A stretch of DNA of 64,000 nt. Source: Siphonobacter sp. SORGH_AS_0500. GTDB taxonomy: Bacteria > Bacteroidota > Bacteroidia > Cytophagales > Spirosomataceae. This document shows, in pieces, positions 27,216 to 37,033 of this stretch. The position numbers were made by a program, and so were the translations under genes. Position 1 is the stretch's first letter, and each line of letters begins with the position of its first letter. Below the pieces are notes generated by a model. The model was not told the DNA's origin. It was given only the letters and a program-made list of their open reading frames with translations, and searched no databases. Location of the stretch: the NCBI RefSeq assembly GCF_002838835.1, contig NZ_NHPP01000007.1:62001-126000 (forward strand), in the 5' to 3' direction.

Positions 27216-27298
27216 ACCGAAGTGGTGGAATTGGTAGACACGCACGTTTCAGGGGCGTGTGTCTTCACGGACATGCGGGTTCGAGTCCCGCCTCGGTA
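27216..27298 (+). tRNA. tRNA-Leu (CAG), acceptor stem one base short
   Basis: The D arm GTGGAATTGGTAGACAC, the anticodon loop TTCAGGG (anticodon CAG) on a 5-bp stem, a long variable arm TGTCTTCACGGACA and the T arm GCGGGTTCGAGTCCCGC are all present. The 5' acceptor strand is ACCGAAG but the 3' strand is CTCGGT, where CTTCGGT would pair perfectly, so one T is missing. The 3' end reads ACA, so CCA is added after transcription. The deficit matches the deletion pattern seen in eight loci of this window and is probably an assembly error. Confidence 0.9.
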
Positions 27299-27301
27299 CA
27301 G

Positions 27302-27340
27302 CAAAGGCCTTGTAAGTTTCTGACTTGCAAGGCCTTTTTG
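27302..27340 (+). terminator. Terminator after tRNA-Leu
   Basis: AAAGGCCTTG / CAAGGCCTTT stem followed by TTGTTTT. Confidence 0.8.
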
Positions 27341-27526
27341 TTTTATCGGCTACAAAAAGCTTAAAAGACTATTTTTCCTTCGGTGGAATTATGCTGAAAA
27401 ATTCAATATCTCTTTTGAATGGTAATGCCGCTAGATTTCTCCAATGGCTTAGGGTACTATTAGTAAATAGAGCGATAGTACCTAACTACAACCAAAATGG
27501 GTTTTCTTTTATAACGTATTCTCCTA

Positions 27527-27634
27527 TTATTCCTGATACTCATCCAACCTCTTCTGCCACTCATAGTCGTCGGGATTGGTGAAACTGGTATGCTCAGCCA
27601 GATTTCTTATGAAACTAATATAGACTACTATCAT
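27527..27634 (-). CDS. Short ORF or gene remnant
   Basis: 35 codons reading ...NLAEHTSFTNPDDYEWQKRLDEYQE then stop. The composition is protein-like and resembles a C-terminal tail, but nothing extends it upstream. It is probably a fragment of a lost gene. The rest of 27341-27690 shows nothing else. Confidence 0.2.
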   Translation of the reverse strand: MIVVYISFIRNLAEHTSFTNPDDYEWQKRLDEYQE

Positions 27635-27691
27635 TTCTTATTAATACTACGAAGGTTAACGGCTTTATACTGGCTTCATTATTCTAAAATG

Positions 27692-27721
27692 AAAAAGCTC
27701 CCGATCCTACGACCGGGAGCT
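27692..27721 (-). terminator. Terminator after mqo
   Basis: AGCTCCCG / CGGGAGCT stem; on the minus strand it is followed by TTTTTC. Confidence 0.85.
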
Positions 27722-27741
27722 CTCTATCTATTTAATAAGCA

Positions 27742-29256
27742 CTATTCAGCTTTAACGGTTTCCAGTTTTAATACTCGGCTGGTCCATGCTCTTGATTTTT
27801 CTACTAATTCAGGCTCTTTCGCTAAGGGTTTACCATACGAAGGAATCATTTGCTTGAGCTTGTTTTTCCAGGCTTCTGAATTTGACTTTTCGGCGAAACA
27901 ACGCTTTAACAAATCAAGCATGATAGCCACAGAAGTTGAGGCTCCTGGAGAAGCTCCTAATAAAGCGGCGATAGAGCCGTCAGAGGCACTTACTACCTCG
28001 GTACCGAACTCCAGAATACCCCCTTTTTTTGGATCTTTCTTGATAACCTGAACGCGTTGTCCAGCGATTTCCAGTTTCCAGTCCTCTAGCTGAGCCGTTG
28101 GCATGTATTCTTTCAGGGCATCCAGACGATCCTGCGGAGACTGACGTACCTGATCAATCAGATATTTAGTTAAGGGAATGTTCTGAATTCCCGCCGCCAT
28201 CATCGGCCCAATGTTATTGAGCTTGATGGATTTGGGCAAATCCATGAATGATCCATTTTTCAGGAATTTTGTAGTAAAACCGGCATAAGGTCCGAAAAGC
28301 AGAGCTTTCTTACCGTCAATAATCCGGGTATCCAGGTGAGGAACGGACATTGGAGGTGAACCTACGGATGCTTTACCGTACACTTTTGCCTGATGCCGTT
28401 CAATAATAGCAGGATTTGTACAAACCAGCCACTGCCCGCTCACGGGGAAACCGCCGAAGCCTTTGCCTTCTTTAATGCCTGATTTCTCAAGGAGTGGCAA
28501 AGATCCGCCGCCCGCTCCGATGAAGATGAAGGGAGTAACCAACTGGCGTTTTTTCCCGCTTTTCCGGTTCTTTACTTCCAGTTTCCAGCGACCATCTTTC
28601 TGACGATCAATGTCACGCACTTCGTGATTCAGGTGAAGGTTAACGCCAGGCAGGGATTTCAGGTGATCAAAAATGCGGCGGGTTAACTCTCCGAAATTCA
28701 CATCTGTGCCAATATTCATGCGGGTAGCCGCTATTTTTTGGGAAGAATCGCGGCCATCCGTAATGAGCGGTGCCCATTCCTGAATTTGCTTGAGATCCTC
28801 CGAATATTGCATGCCCTTGAACAAGTGATTTTTGGTGAGGGCGGTATGACGTTTCTTCAGGTAATCTACGTTATCATTACCCCAGACAAAGCTCATGTGA
28901 GGAGTATCCACAATGAATTCTTCGGGGTCTGAAATGATGTTATTCTCAACCAGATAAGCCCAGAATTCCCGCGAAAGCTCGAAGGATTCTGCAATTTTAA
29001 TGGCCTTGTTGATCTCAACCGATCCGTCGGCTTTCTGGGGGGTATAATTTAATTCGCAAAAGGCGGAGTGTCCGGTTCCGGCGTTATTCCAGGCATCAGA
29101 ACTTTCGGCAGTTACTACATCCAGGCGTTCAAAAATTTCGATGGTCAGGTCGGGCTGCAATTCCTTGAGCATCATACCCAGGGTAGCACTCATGATCCCG
29201 GCACCGATCAATATAACGTCAGGGTCTTCCTTTACAGATTTTTTACTGGTATTCAT
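27742..29256 (-). CDS. mqo: Malate:quinone oxidoreductase
   Basis: 504 residues. The FAD-binding Rossmann motif VILIGAGIMSATLGMMLKELQPD is at the N-terminus, followed by family-specific SSDAWNNAGTGHSAFCELNYTP, FIFIGAGGGSLPLLEKSGI, GFGGFPVSGQWLV and LLGASPGASTSVAIML. It is a membrane-associated dehydrogenase of the citric acid cycle passing electrons from malate to quinone, replacing or supplementing NAD-linked malate dehydrogenase. It is transcribed alone with its own terminator. Confidence 0.97.
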   Translation of the reverse strand: MNTSKKSVKEDPDVILIGAGIMSATLGMMLKELQPDLTIEIFERLDVVTAESSDAWNNAGTGHSAFCELNYTPQKADGSVEINKAIKIAESFELSREFWAYLVENNIISDPEEFIVDTPHMSFVWGNDNVDYLKKRHTALTKNHLFKGMQYSEDLKQIQEWAPLITDGRDSSQKIAATRMNIGTDVNFGELTRRIFDHLKSLPGVNLHLNHEVRDIDRQKDGRWKLEVKNRKSGKKRQLVTPFIFIGAGGGSLPLLEKSGIKEGKGFGGFPVSGQWLVCTNPAIIERHQAKVYGKASVGSPPMSVPHLDTRIIDGKKALLFGPYAGFTTKFLKNGSFMDLPKSIKLNNIGPMMAAGIQNIPLTKYLIDQVRQSPQDRLDALKEYMPTAQLEDWKLEIAGQRVQVIKKDPKKGGILEFGTEVVSASDGSIAALLGASPGASTSVAIMLDLLKRCFAEKSNSEAWKNKLKQMIPSYGKPLAKEPELVEKSRAWTSRVLKLETVKAE

Positions 29257-29778
29257 AAGGAAAAAGATTACTTACAACGAATGGAGTGCGGGACCTGGAT
29301 TCGTTTTTTCAAGGTATCAATTCCCTTGCCATCCAATTCCCAGACGATTGATCTGGGTAAAGCCCGCCCGGAGTAAAAACTGTAAAATTGCCGGGCCACC
29401 TTTGCACTCAAAATTGGTGTTCAAAAATAGTGGGTAATCGATAGAACTTTAAGCCTTTCACCACAGGATGTTGGTATTTTATTATAGCTTCCCATAGAAA
29501 AGGGTTTCTTCAAACCATTTTTCAGTATAAGACACTGTTTTTCGGAAAAGAAAAATCAATGTAAAAACTACGGAAAGGGGATTCCGGTTTTCAGACCGTT
29601 TGAGAATACCCTTTTGAAGACGCTTTTTCTTCGAAAAACACCCTAAGTATCACAATTTCAGGCAACAGAAAGTTCCGGTTTATCCTATAGTTTTCTATTC
29701 AATATGTAGAAGCGGTGGATTGCGTCTATTAATAGCTATATCAAATAGATGGAAAGGAAAAAGAAGGAGGAGATACAA
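29257..29778. other. Intergenic region between mqo and lpdA
   Basis: About 520 bp without a credible ORF. The right part, near the mqo start, should hold its promoter; TATTTTTG on the minus strand is a possible -7 but no clear -33 is seen. No repeat or RNA recognised. Confidence 0.4.
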
Positions 29779-29818
29779 AAAAACTCCCTTTCAAAGAAGC
29801 CTCTGAAAGGGAGTTTTT
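29779..29818 (-). terminator. Terminator after lpdA
   Basis: AAAAACTCCCTTTCA / TGAAAGGGAGTTTTT, a 15-bp stem with a 10-nt loop. Confidence 0.85.
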
Positions 29819-29835
29819 AGGAACGAAAAAGAATC

Positions 29836-31238
29836 TTATAAGTCGATTGCTTCGCCGTACGCAGCTTCCGTAGCACCTTTCACGGCCTCAGACATGGTTG
29901 GGTGAGGGTGAACGGTACGCAGGATTTCGTGAGCCGTCGTTTCCAGTTTACGGGCCGCTACTACTTCAGCGATCATTTCCGTAACGTTGAAACCGATCAT
30001 GTGAGCTCCTAACCACTCGCCGTATTTCGCGTCGTAGATTACTTTCACGAAACCATCACGAGCTCCGGCTGCCGTAGCTTTACCAGAAGCAGCGAAGGGG
30101 AATTTACCCACTTTCACGTCGTAGCCCATTTCTTTCGCTTTTTTCTCAGTCAAGCCGACCGAGGCGATTTCAGGAGAGCAGTACGTACAGCCGGGAATGT
30201 TACCGTAATCCAGAGCTTCGGTATGATGGCCTGCGATATGCTCGGCACAGATGATACCCTCAGCCGTAGCTACGTGAGCTAAAGCCTGGCCAGGTACGCA
30301 ATCACCAATGGCATAGAATCCAGGAACGTTGGTTTCATACCACTGATTAACCACGATCTTGCCACGGTCAGTAGCAATACCTACGTCTTCCAGGCCAATG
30401 TTTTCGATGTTGGCAACCACACCTGCTGCGGACAGTACTACGTCTACGTCAAAGCTTTTTTCTCCATCTGGAGTTTTTACTTTCACTTTGCAGCCTTCAC
30501 CACTCGTATCTACTGATTCAACAGAAGAGTTCGTGTAAATGTCGATGCCTAATTTTTTGTATTGTTTGGCCAGTTCTTTCGAAACGTCTTCATCCTCTAC
30601 GGGACTACGTTCGGCATAAACTCTACGATGGTTACTTTCGTACCCATGCTGGCATATACATAAGCAAACTCTACGCCGATAGCACCTGAACCAATCACTA
30701 ACAGCGACTTGGGTTGCTTTTCGAGCGACATGGCTTTGCGGTATTCAATTACCTTCTCGCCATCGATTTTGATATTGGGCAATTCGCGAGCTCGGCCACC
30801 CGTAGCAATCACTACACCTTTGGTTGCCGTGTAATCCGTTTTTGCACCGTCAGCTGCGGTTACTTCAACGGTTTTGTTCGCTTTTACTTTACCGTAACCC
30901 ATGATGACGTCGATTTTATTCTTCTTCATCAGGAAAGCTACGCCTTTGCTCATGGAGGTAGCTACACCGCGTGAACGGCCAATGACGGCACTGAAATCAG
31001 CGTTATAAGCACCATCCTGGATAGTAATACCGTAATCCTTAGCGTGTTTGATATATTCAAAAACCTGAGCTGATTTTAAAAGGGCTTTCGTCGGAATACA
31101 TCCCCAGTTGAGGCAGATACCTCCGAGGCTTTCTTTCTCGACAATTGCGACTTTCATGCCCAGCTGGGAAGCACGTATGGCAGTAGGATAACCACCGGGG
31201 CCGCTTCCTACTACGATCAAATCATACTGTTGAGCCAT
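29836..31238 (-). pseudogene. lpdA: Dihydrolipoyl dehydrogenase, interrupted by one frameshift
   Basis: E3 component of 2-oxoacid dehydrogenase complexes. The N-terminal ORF (30597-31238) has the FAD motif VGSGPGGYPTAIRASQLG, the redox disulfide GGICLNWGC (Cys42/Cys47) and the NAD motif VIGSGAIGVEFAYV. The C-terminal part (29836 to about 30600) has YAIGDCVPGQALAHVA and the catalytic HPHPTMSEAV. At the junction FMPNVVP is followed by TAG; adding one base gives VEDEDVSKELAKQYKKLGID and a 467-residue product, the normal length. Everything else is intact, so an assembly deletion in the CCC/G run is likely. Confidence 0.9.
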
Positions 31239-31463
31239 TGTTGCGAAATCTTTTTAAATGGTTTGGGCCGAAGCCACACAAAAATAGAAGAAAACCCGCT
31301 GGAAAGAGAACTTCCGGTTTGAAGTTTCCAATTAGAGGTAGGTTATGTTCATTAAATAGAGGAATTTCCGGGGTAATACACCCTATTTAATGCACAGAAA
31401 GTCAACAAGTAACGAGTACAAAAAGGTTTCCTTAAAATACGTAGTTGACTGCTTTTAAAGTCT

Positions 31464-31718
31464 CCCCGGGATTGTTATCCGGGGAGACTTTAAAAGTTTG
31501 ACCCTACTGGGATTGAAAAAGGAATAACCCTAACCTCGGAGGGTTTGAATATGGGTGGCCCAGGGTGCAACCCGGGGAAATGGGGAGAAAATCAAATATT
31601 GGGTTTCCTCCCCGGATTATCATCCGGGGCTATTAAAAAGTTTAACCCCGCTGGGGTTGAAAAAGGAATGACCCTAACTCCGGGGGGGAACATGGGTAGC
31701 CCCGGGTGCAACCCGGGG
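31464..31718. repeat. Two direct copies of a GC-rich palindromic element
   Basis: Copy 1 (31464-31577) and copy 2 (31610-31718) each begin with a CCCCGG..CCGGGG hairpin, continue through GGGATTGAAAAAGGAAT-like sequence, and end in a GGGTGCAACCCGGGG hairpin. They resemble non-coding palindromic repeats seen in many Bacteroidota genomes. A 264-bp ORF across them is an artefact of the repeat. Confidence 0.8.
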
Positions 31719-31722
31719 AAAA

Positions 31723-32757
31723 CTAAAACTTCGGACAGGCCAGTTCTTTTTTACGTTTTCGTGGAAAGGGCTTTGGATCAAACAACGCCTCGAGTGTGTA
31801 AGAAATAGATAGCTCATGAGCCCCGCCTGAGGCCATACTCAGCGTTGAAATAGTAGCGTCGTAGCTGTAACCGATGGAGAAATTATCCTGTCGATATCCC
31901 ACCAGAAAAACCAAAGCATCGTGGTTATTCAGTCCCCGATCGTACTGTTTAATGGGAATGCCGCGGTACCAGATGCCCAGCGTCAGCGGGTCGTAAGTCA
32001 TGTAAAGTCCTACATCCAACTGATCAAATTTTCCCTGTTTTTTATAAAGAATAGCCGGTGAAAGACTTCGTTCACGCCCCATATCGGCCCCGAGGCCATT
32101 CCCTAACTCCCAGCCCATCAAAGGAATTTTGAAACCTCCTTGCAGACTAATTTTCATGGGTAATCGCTCGGGATTGGCCGAGAAAGATTGATCCGGACGG
32201 TTGAGGTGATGCACTGAAATGCCCCCCCAGAATCGGTCAGAATAGGCTAACAAACCACCCGAAAAATCAAGGTAATTGATGCGTGGACCCGCATCAACGA
32301 CGGGGTCGTTATAAATGGGCGTGACATTTCCGGGGCTGGTTACGTCGTAGTTAAAAACCAGATCATAATAATTCACACTCCGATTCACGTAAGAAGCCTG
32401 AATCCCTGCCCTTAGTCGAACCTCCTCGCTCAGGCGGGCCTGATAGGAATACTGCAAACCCACGTCCAGCGTGCGAAGGTTGCTGAACTGAGCGTCGTTC
32501 ATGACCATAAAACCCAGACCCGAATTAATTTTATCGATGTACGTGTCAACGCTGGCAATGGTTGTGACGTAATTAGCATTAAGAGCAGGCCATTGGTTGC
32601 GGTAGTTAAGCGTAGCTCTGGTAGCCAGAGCCGAGCCCGCAAAGGCCGGATTCAAATAAAGCGGAGCGGCATAAAACTGCGAAAGCTGCGGATCCTGAGC
32701 CCGAAGGTCAAGGCCCATGCACAACAAGGCAGCGAAAAGAAATAAATGTTTTAGCAT
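31723..32757 (-). CDS. PorP/SprF family type IX secretion system membrane protein
   Basis: 344 residues from the ATG at 32757. The signal peptide is LKHLFLFAALLCMGLDLRAQDPQ, and the start of the mature protein, LSQFYAAPLYLNPAFAGS, is the diagnostic PorP/SprF motif. The rest alternates as outer-membrane strands. SprF-like proteins pair with large type B T9SS cargo proteins and help their surface attachment. The divergent neighbour at 33128 carries such a C-terminal domain, so the two are a probable cargo/anchor pair. Confidence 0.92.
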   Translation of the reverse strand: MLKHLFLFAALLCMGLDLRAQDPQLSQFYAAPLYLNPAFAGSALATRATLNYRNQWPALNANYVTTIASVDTYIDKINSGLGFMVMNDAQFSNLRTLDVGLQYSYQARLSEEVRLRAGIQASYVNRSVNYYDLVFNYDVTSPGNVTPIYNDPVVDAGPRINYLDFSGGLLAYSDRFWGGISVHHLNRPDQSFSANPERLPMKISLQGGFKIPLMGWELGNGLGADMGRERSLSPAILYKKQGKFDQLDVGLYMTYDPLTLGIWYRGIPIKQYDRGLNNHDALVFLVGYRQDNFSIGYSYDATISTLSMASGGAHELSISYTLEALFDPKPFPRKRKKELACPKF

Positions 32758-33127
32758 GGCAGACAACCAGAAATCGGATGCATTGGATTAACGATTCATT
32801 CAACAACTCCGATCAATCATGACATTCTTGTGAACGCATTTTTTAGAAATATATTCGTTCCGCCGGGGTTTTTGCAAAAGTTCAGCAAGTTGCACAAACC
32901 TTCACAAAATTTGTAGCCCAAGTTTCCGTTAATTTTCAGGAAATTGCTCCTTCTTAATTCACGAACGTTCGAACTACCCATGTTTAAACGGTGTCTTAGC
33001 GAGGGATTACCGCCAGTAACAGTGAATAACTCAGCGTAGTAGTCTGGTGTTTGCCTCTGAATCCAATCCAGCCCAGAGACTTCCCCCGACCTACGTCGTC
33101 TAAAACGTATAAAAAGCTTCATCGGGT
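32758..33127. other. Divergent intergenic region between porP/sprF-like gene and T9SS cargo-like gene
   Basis: 370 bp that should contain both promoters. A minus-strand ORF of 101 codons here has no signal or domain and is not supported. No repeat seen. Confidence 0.4.
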
Positions 33128-36024
33128 ATGATTCGAAAGATATATTTTACATTACTTTTCTGGATGGCCTGTTGGGGAATTGCCGAAGCCCAGACCATTA
33201 AGGTAACCGGGCGAAAATGCGAGCCTGAGCAGGGTTGTAATGGCGACTCTACCCGGTTTGAGCTTACTGGCGTTACGGCTTCTAGCTGGAACTGGACGTT
33301 TCAAGATCCCAATTCTCCCGATCCTCAGGCCAATAGGTCAATGAAAGCAAAACCGGCTCACCTGTACCTGCAACCGGGTTCGTACAATGTTAAGGTTACT
33401 GGAAATTTAAGGGCAGGCGGTACTTATTCTAAAGACACTACCATCCGAATTTCGGCTTTACCACCTGCTTTCGAGTTTTTTCAGGGAAAAGAAGATACGA
33501 CCATTTGTAAGGATAACCCACTGGTTCTGGACCCTTATGATTCCAAATCTTTTCAGGGAACCCCTCCTGCGGAAGGGACAGTTAAGTATCTATGGTACCC
33601 AACGGGTGATACTACCCGAACCATTACGGTAACGGAAAAAGGATGTTACTCAGTCGAAGTAATGAATGCCGATAGTTGCACCGTAACGGATCGTATTAAT
33701 GTCAAAATATGCGGCGAGTCGGATCAGCAGGCCTCGAAATGGTACTTCGGATCTAACGCGGGTATTAACTTTGAAGGAGGACAGCCTTCGGCTATAACGG
33801 ATGGAAAAATCAATACGCCGGAGGGGACCTCTTCTATTTCCAATCGAAAAGGTGATTTACTTTTTTATACGGACGGAATAACGATTTATGACGCTGAGGG
33901 TAACCCCATGCCCTCCCGTGACCCTTCGGATACTACTAGTTTGAACGGGAGTCGAGGTTCTACGCAGGCCGCTCTGATTGTTCCTCAGCCGAGTTGTCGA
34001 GGATGTGAAACCATTTATTATGTGTTTACCACCCGCGATGTAAACGACTCCATTCGATGTCTGGAATACACCCGGGTAGATATGCGGGGAAATGGCGGGA
34101 AAGGAATTATTCTCGATAAAAATAACCAGACGGGTGAATGTAATGTCAGCGAGCGGTTAACCTCGATTCAAAACCCGGCTGATTCATCGTACTGGGTATT
34201 AAGTCACGAAAACGGAACCAGTAAATTTATTCTCAAACGTCTGACCAAGAGCGGGCTGGAAGATGCGAATTCTCCTTCGATTGGGCTTCCCCATACCACT
34301 AAATACCAGGGGGAAGGCCAGATTAAATTTGCTACTTCAGGCGGGAAAATGGGCGTAGTAATTCCCGGCCCCGCCCGGAATTACGTCGAGATTTATAACT
34401 TCAATGATTCTACCGGAGCCATTACTCCTCCACCCATTACGCTCGATTTAGGGCCGGCTCCGCCCTCTGCCTATGGGTTGGAATTCTCCCCGGATGGCGA
34501 AAAAGTTTATGTTAGTTTGCGAGGGAATGACAGCACAGAATCTGTTTTGTACCAATATGACCTCACCGGAGCTGACTCAACCACCATTGCTTCTACCCGC
34601 ATTGAGGTAGCTCGTTCTGAGAAAGAGTTTGGAGCCTTGCAATACGCTCCCGATGGCAAGATTTACATGGCTATCAAAGACAGCGAATACCTCGGAGTCA
34701 TTACCCCTTCCAGCGGCGATTCAACGGAAGTAGATTTTCAACTGGATGGTTTTTATCTGGCCGGAAAACGGAGTCAACTAGGTTTACCCAACTTCGTTCA
34801 GAGTATTATTGAGCCTCCGTCGGGGCCGGGCATTAGTGCCGAAGATGTCTGCTTTGGAGAACCCGTGGAATTAACCACAGGGGCCATCTGTGATCCATTG
34901 AAGGATAAATATGAGTGGGATTTGGGGATGGTTCGGCCAAGGGAACCAAGCAGTCCGAGACGCACTTATACGCGGCTCCGGGAACGTATACGGTTACGTT
35001 AAGGCAGTATAATGATTGTAAGGATACAACGATGACTCAGCAGGTCAAGGTCAACCCACAGCCCATTGCAAACCTTGGTCAGGATCTGAATGTATGTTCA
35101 CGGACGGTAACGCTGGATAGCAAAAACCCCTACCCGAATAGCAAATATTTGTGGTTCAGAAATGGTCGGCAATTAGCTGTCGATAGTACGGCTTCCAAAA
35201 TTCAGATCGATTCATCAGGACGTTATGTAGTGGGGGTATTGATTGGCGATTGTTATTCGCTGGATACGATTAACGTCATCCTCGAACGACCGCCGTTATA
35301 TAGCTTAGGCCCCGATAAAAAGCTGTGTACGAATGATACCCTTCAACTGGATGCCCTGCCAGGAGGAGCATCGTATCTATGGAATACGGGTCAGAATACG
35401 CAGGTGATAGACGTAACGCAGGCTGGTAATTATTCTGTAGTGGTAATGATTCCCCGAACAAATGGCATTACCTGCGAAGTTACCGATACCGTACGCGTGG
35501 ATTTATTACCGCTTCCAAACGTCACCGTTCAGCCGGAGGCTTCCCTTTGTCAGCCTAATAATCAGTCGATTATGCTGAGTGCGGGGAACAACATGAATTA
35601 CCAGTATCGATGGCTACCGGGGAATGAATTCACACGAACCATTACGGTCAACCGAGTCGGCGTTTATACCGTTGAAATCAGCACTAACGACGGGTGCACG
35701 GAAGCTCATGCGATCAAAGTAATAGATTTGTGTGAACCCCAAATCTTCGTCCCGGATGCCTTCTCGCCCAATGGTGACGGTCAGAACGATCAGTTACAGG
35801 TCATTACCAATCATATTTCCGATCAGGATTACGAATTCCGGGTGTATGACCGTTGGGGTGAACTGATTTTCCGCACCACCAATCGTAACGAAATGTGGGA
35901 CGGCACCTACAAAGGCCGGACATTCCCGCCACAGACGTATGCCTGGACCGTTCAGTATCGAAGCACGTATTTCCCGGAACGCGGCGTCGAAACGAAGCGA
36001 GGGGCGGTATTAATTGCCAAATAA
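33128..36024 (+). pseudogene. PKD-domain surface protein with type B T9SS C-terminal domain, one frameshift
   Basis: Signal peptide (IYFTLLFWMACWGIAEAQ), a beta-sandwich region, a propeller-like central part (KWYFGSNAGINFEGG, YGLEFSPDGEKVYVS, GALQYAPDGKIYMA), PKD/Ig-like domains, and the type B sorting domain (FVPDAFSPNGDGQNDQL, YEFRVYDRWGELIFRT, AWTVQYRST). The frame breaks in a PKD motif: family WDFGDGS is read as WDLGMV because one T is missing in GATTTGGGGATGG near 34920. Adding one base gives 965 residues. It is expected to be exported by T9SS with the help of the PorP/SprF neighbour. Confidence 0.85.
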
Positions 36025-36091
36025 GTATTTTCAAGGCTGCTGGTCTTCAGACGGGCAGCTTTATCTTTACTATCCTGTTAACCTCAATTCT

Positions 36092-36910
36092 ATGATTCGC
36101 CCCTTTTTGTTACTTGGCAGCGTTATTACGTGCCTCTCCTTTCACCCTCCCCAAAAATATAAACTCGTCTGGGCTGATGAATTCAATACCAATGGTGAGC
36201 CCAATCCGAAAAACTGGACTTTCGAAAAAGGGTTTGTCCGCAATGGAGAATTGCAATGGTATCAGTCAGAAAATGCTCGCTGTGAAAATGGTTTCTTAAT
36301 CATAGAAGCCCGAAAAGAATCCCGGCCTAATCCGCTTTATGAGGAAGGAAGTATGGACTGGCGGAAGAGTCGTAAAACAATTGATTATACCTCTTCAAGT
36401 TTGTTAACCAGAGATTTACACGCGTGGCAATACGGTCGTTTTGAAATGCGTGCGAAGCTCGACGTTCAGCCCGGCATGTGGCCCGCTTTCTGGACGCTGG
36501 GCATAAAGGGCCAGTGGCCTTCCAACGGTGAAATTGACATCATGGAGTACTACCAGAACACGATTTTGGCTAATACTGCCTGGGGCACTGACCAGGCATA
36601 TAAAGCAAAATGGAATACCGTAAAAACACCCTTGTCGACGTTTAATGACCCCGAATGGGCCGATAAATTTCACGTCTGGCGAATGGATTGGGACGAAAAA
36701 GAGATTCGTTTATACGTGGATGATCAGTTACTAAACACCACGGAATTAAGTAAGACGTTGAATGCTGACGGCTCTAATCCCTTCCACCAACCGCATTATG
36801 TGTTAGTTAACCTCGCTCTGGGTGGCGATAACGGTGGCGATCCAAGTGCCAGCAAATTCCCCGCCCGTTACGAAATTGATTACGTGCGGGTATATCAGAG
36901 AGGAAAATAA
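36092..36910 (+). CDS. Glycoside hydrolase family 16 (laminarinase/beta-glucanase-like)
   Basis: 272 residues from the ATG at 36092, with a short signal segment (MIRPFLLLGSVITCLSFH). The GH16 catalytic motif ExDxxE is Glu147-Ile-Asp149-Ile-Met-Glu152 in NGEIDIMEYY, preceded by MWPAFWTLG. The C-terminus YEIDYVRVYQR is typical. The family cuts beta-1,3 or mixed beta-glucans and some galactans; the exact substrate is unclear. No SusC/SusD pair is present, so it is not a standard polysaccharide-utilisation locus. Confidence 0.93.
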   Translation: MIRPFLLLGSVITCLSFHPPQKYKLVWADEFNTNGEPNPKNWTFEKGFVRNGELQWYQSENARCENGFLIIEARKESRPNPLYEEGSMDWRKSRKTIDYTSSSLLTRDLHAWQYGRFEMRAKLDVQPGMWPAFWTLGIKGQWPSNGEIDIMEYYQNTILANTAWGTDQAYKAKWNTVKTPLSTFNDPEWADKFHVWRMDWDEKEIRLYVDDQLLNTTELSKTLNADGSNPFHQPHYVLVNLALGGDNGGDPSASKFPARYEIDYVRVYQRGK

Positions 36911-36976
36911 TCAATAAGTTAGAAGGCCGGATAGGTTGCAAAGCAATCTCTATCTGGCCTTCTAACTTATTGATTA
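36908..36976. terminator. Very long hairpin after GH16
   Basis: A 27-bp inverted repeat (36908-36934 with 36950-36976, one G/T pair) around a 15-nt loop. It begins inside the GH16 stop region. It has no long U-tract, so it could be a terminator or a folded repeat element. Confidence 0.6.
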
Positions 36977-37033
36977 CTAAAAGCCTGTGATTATCCAAAC
37001 GAATTTGGTCAGGAAAATCAGGCATGTAAAAAA

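Noticed and set aside
31545..31808. 87-codon ORF across the GC-rich repeat
   Set aside because: Its repeated segment (GCNPGK) is just the translated palindromic repeat; not a gene.
32817..33122. 101-codon minus-strand ORF between the sprF-like gene and the T9SS cargo-like gene
   Set aside because: No recognisable domain or signal, located in a divergent promoter region.
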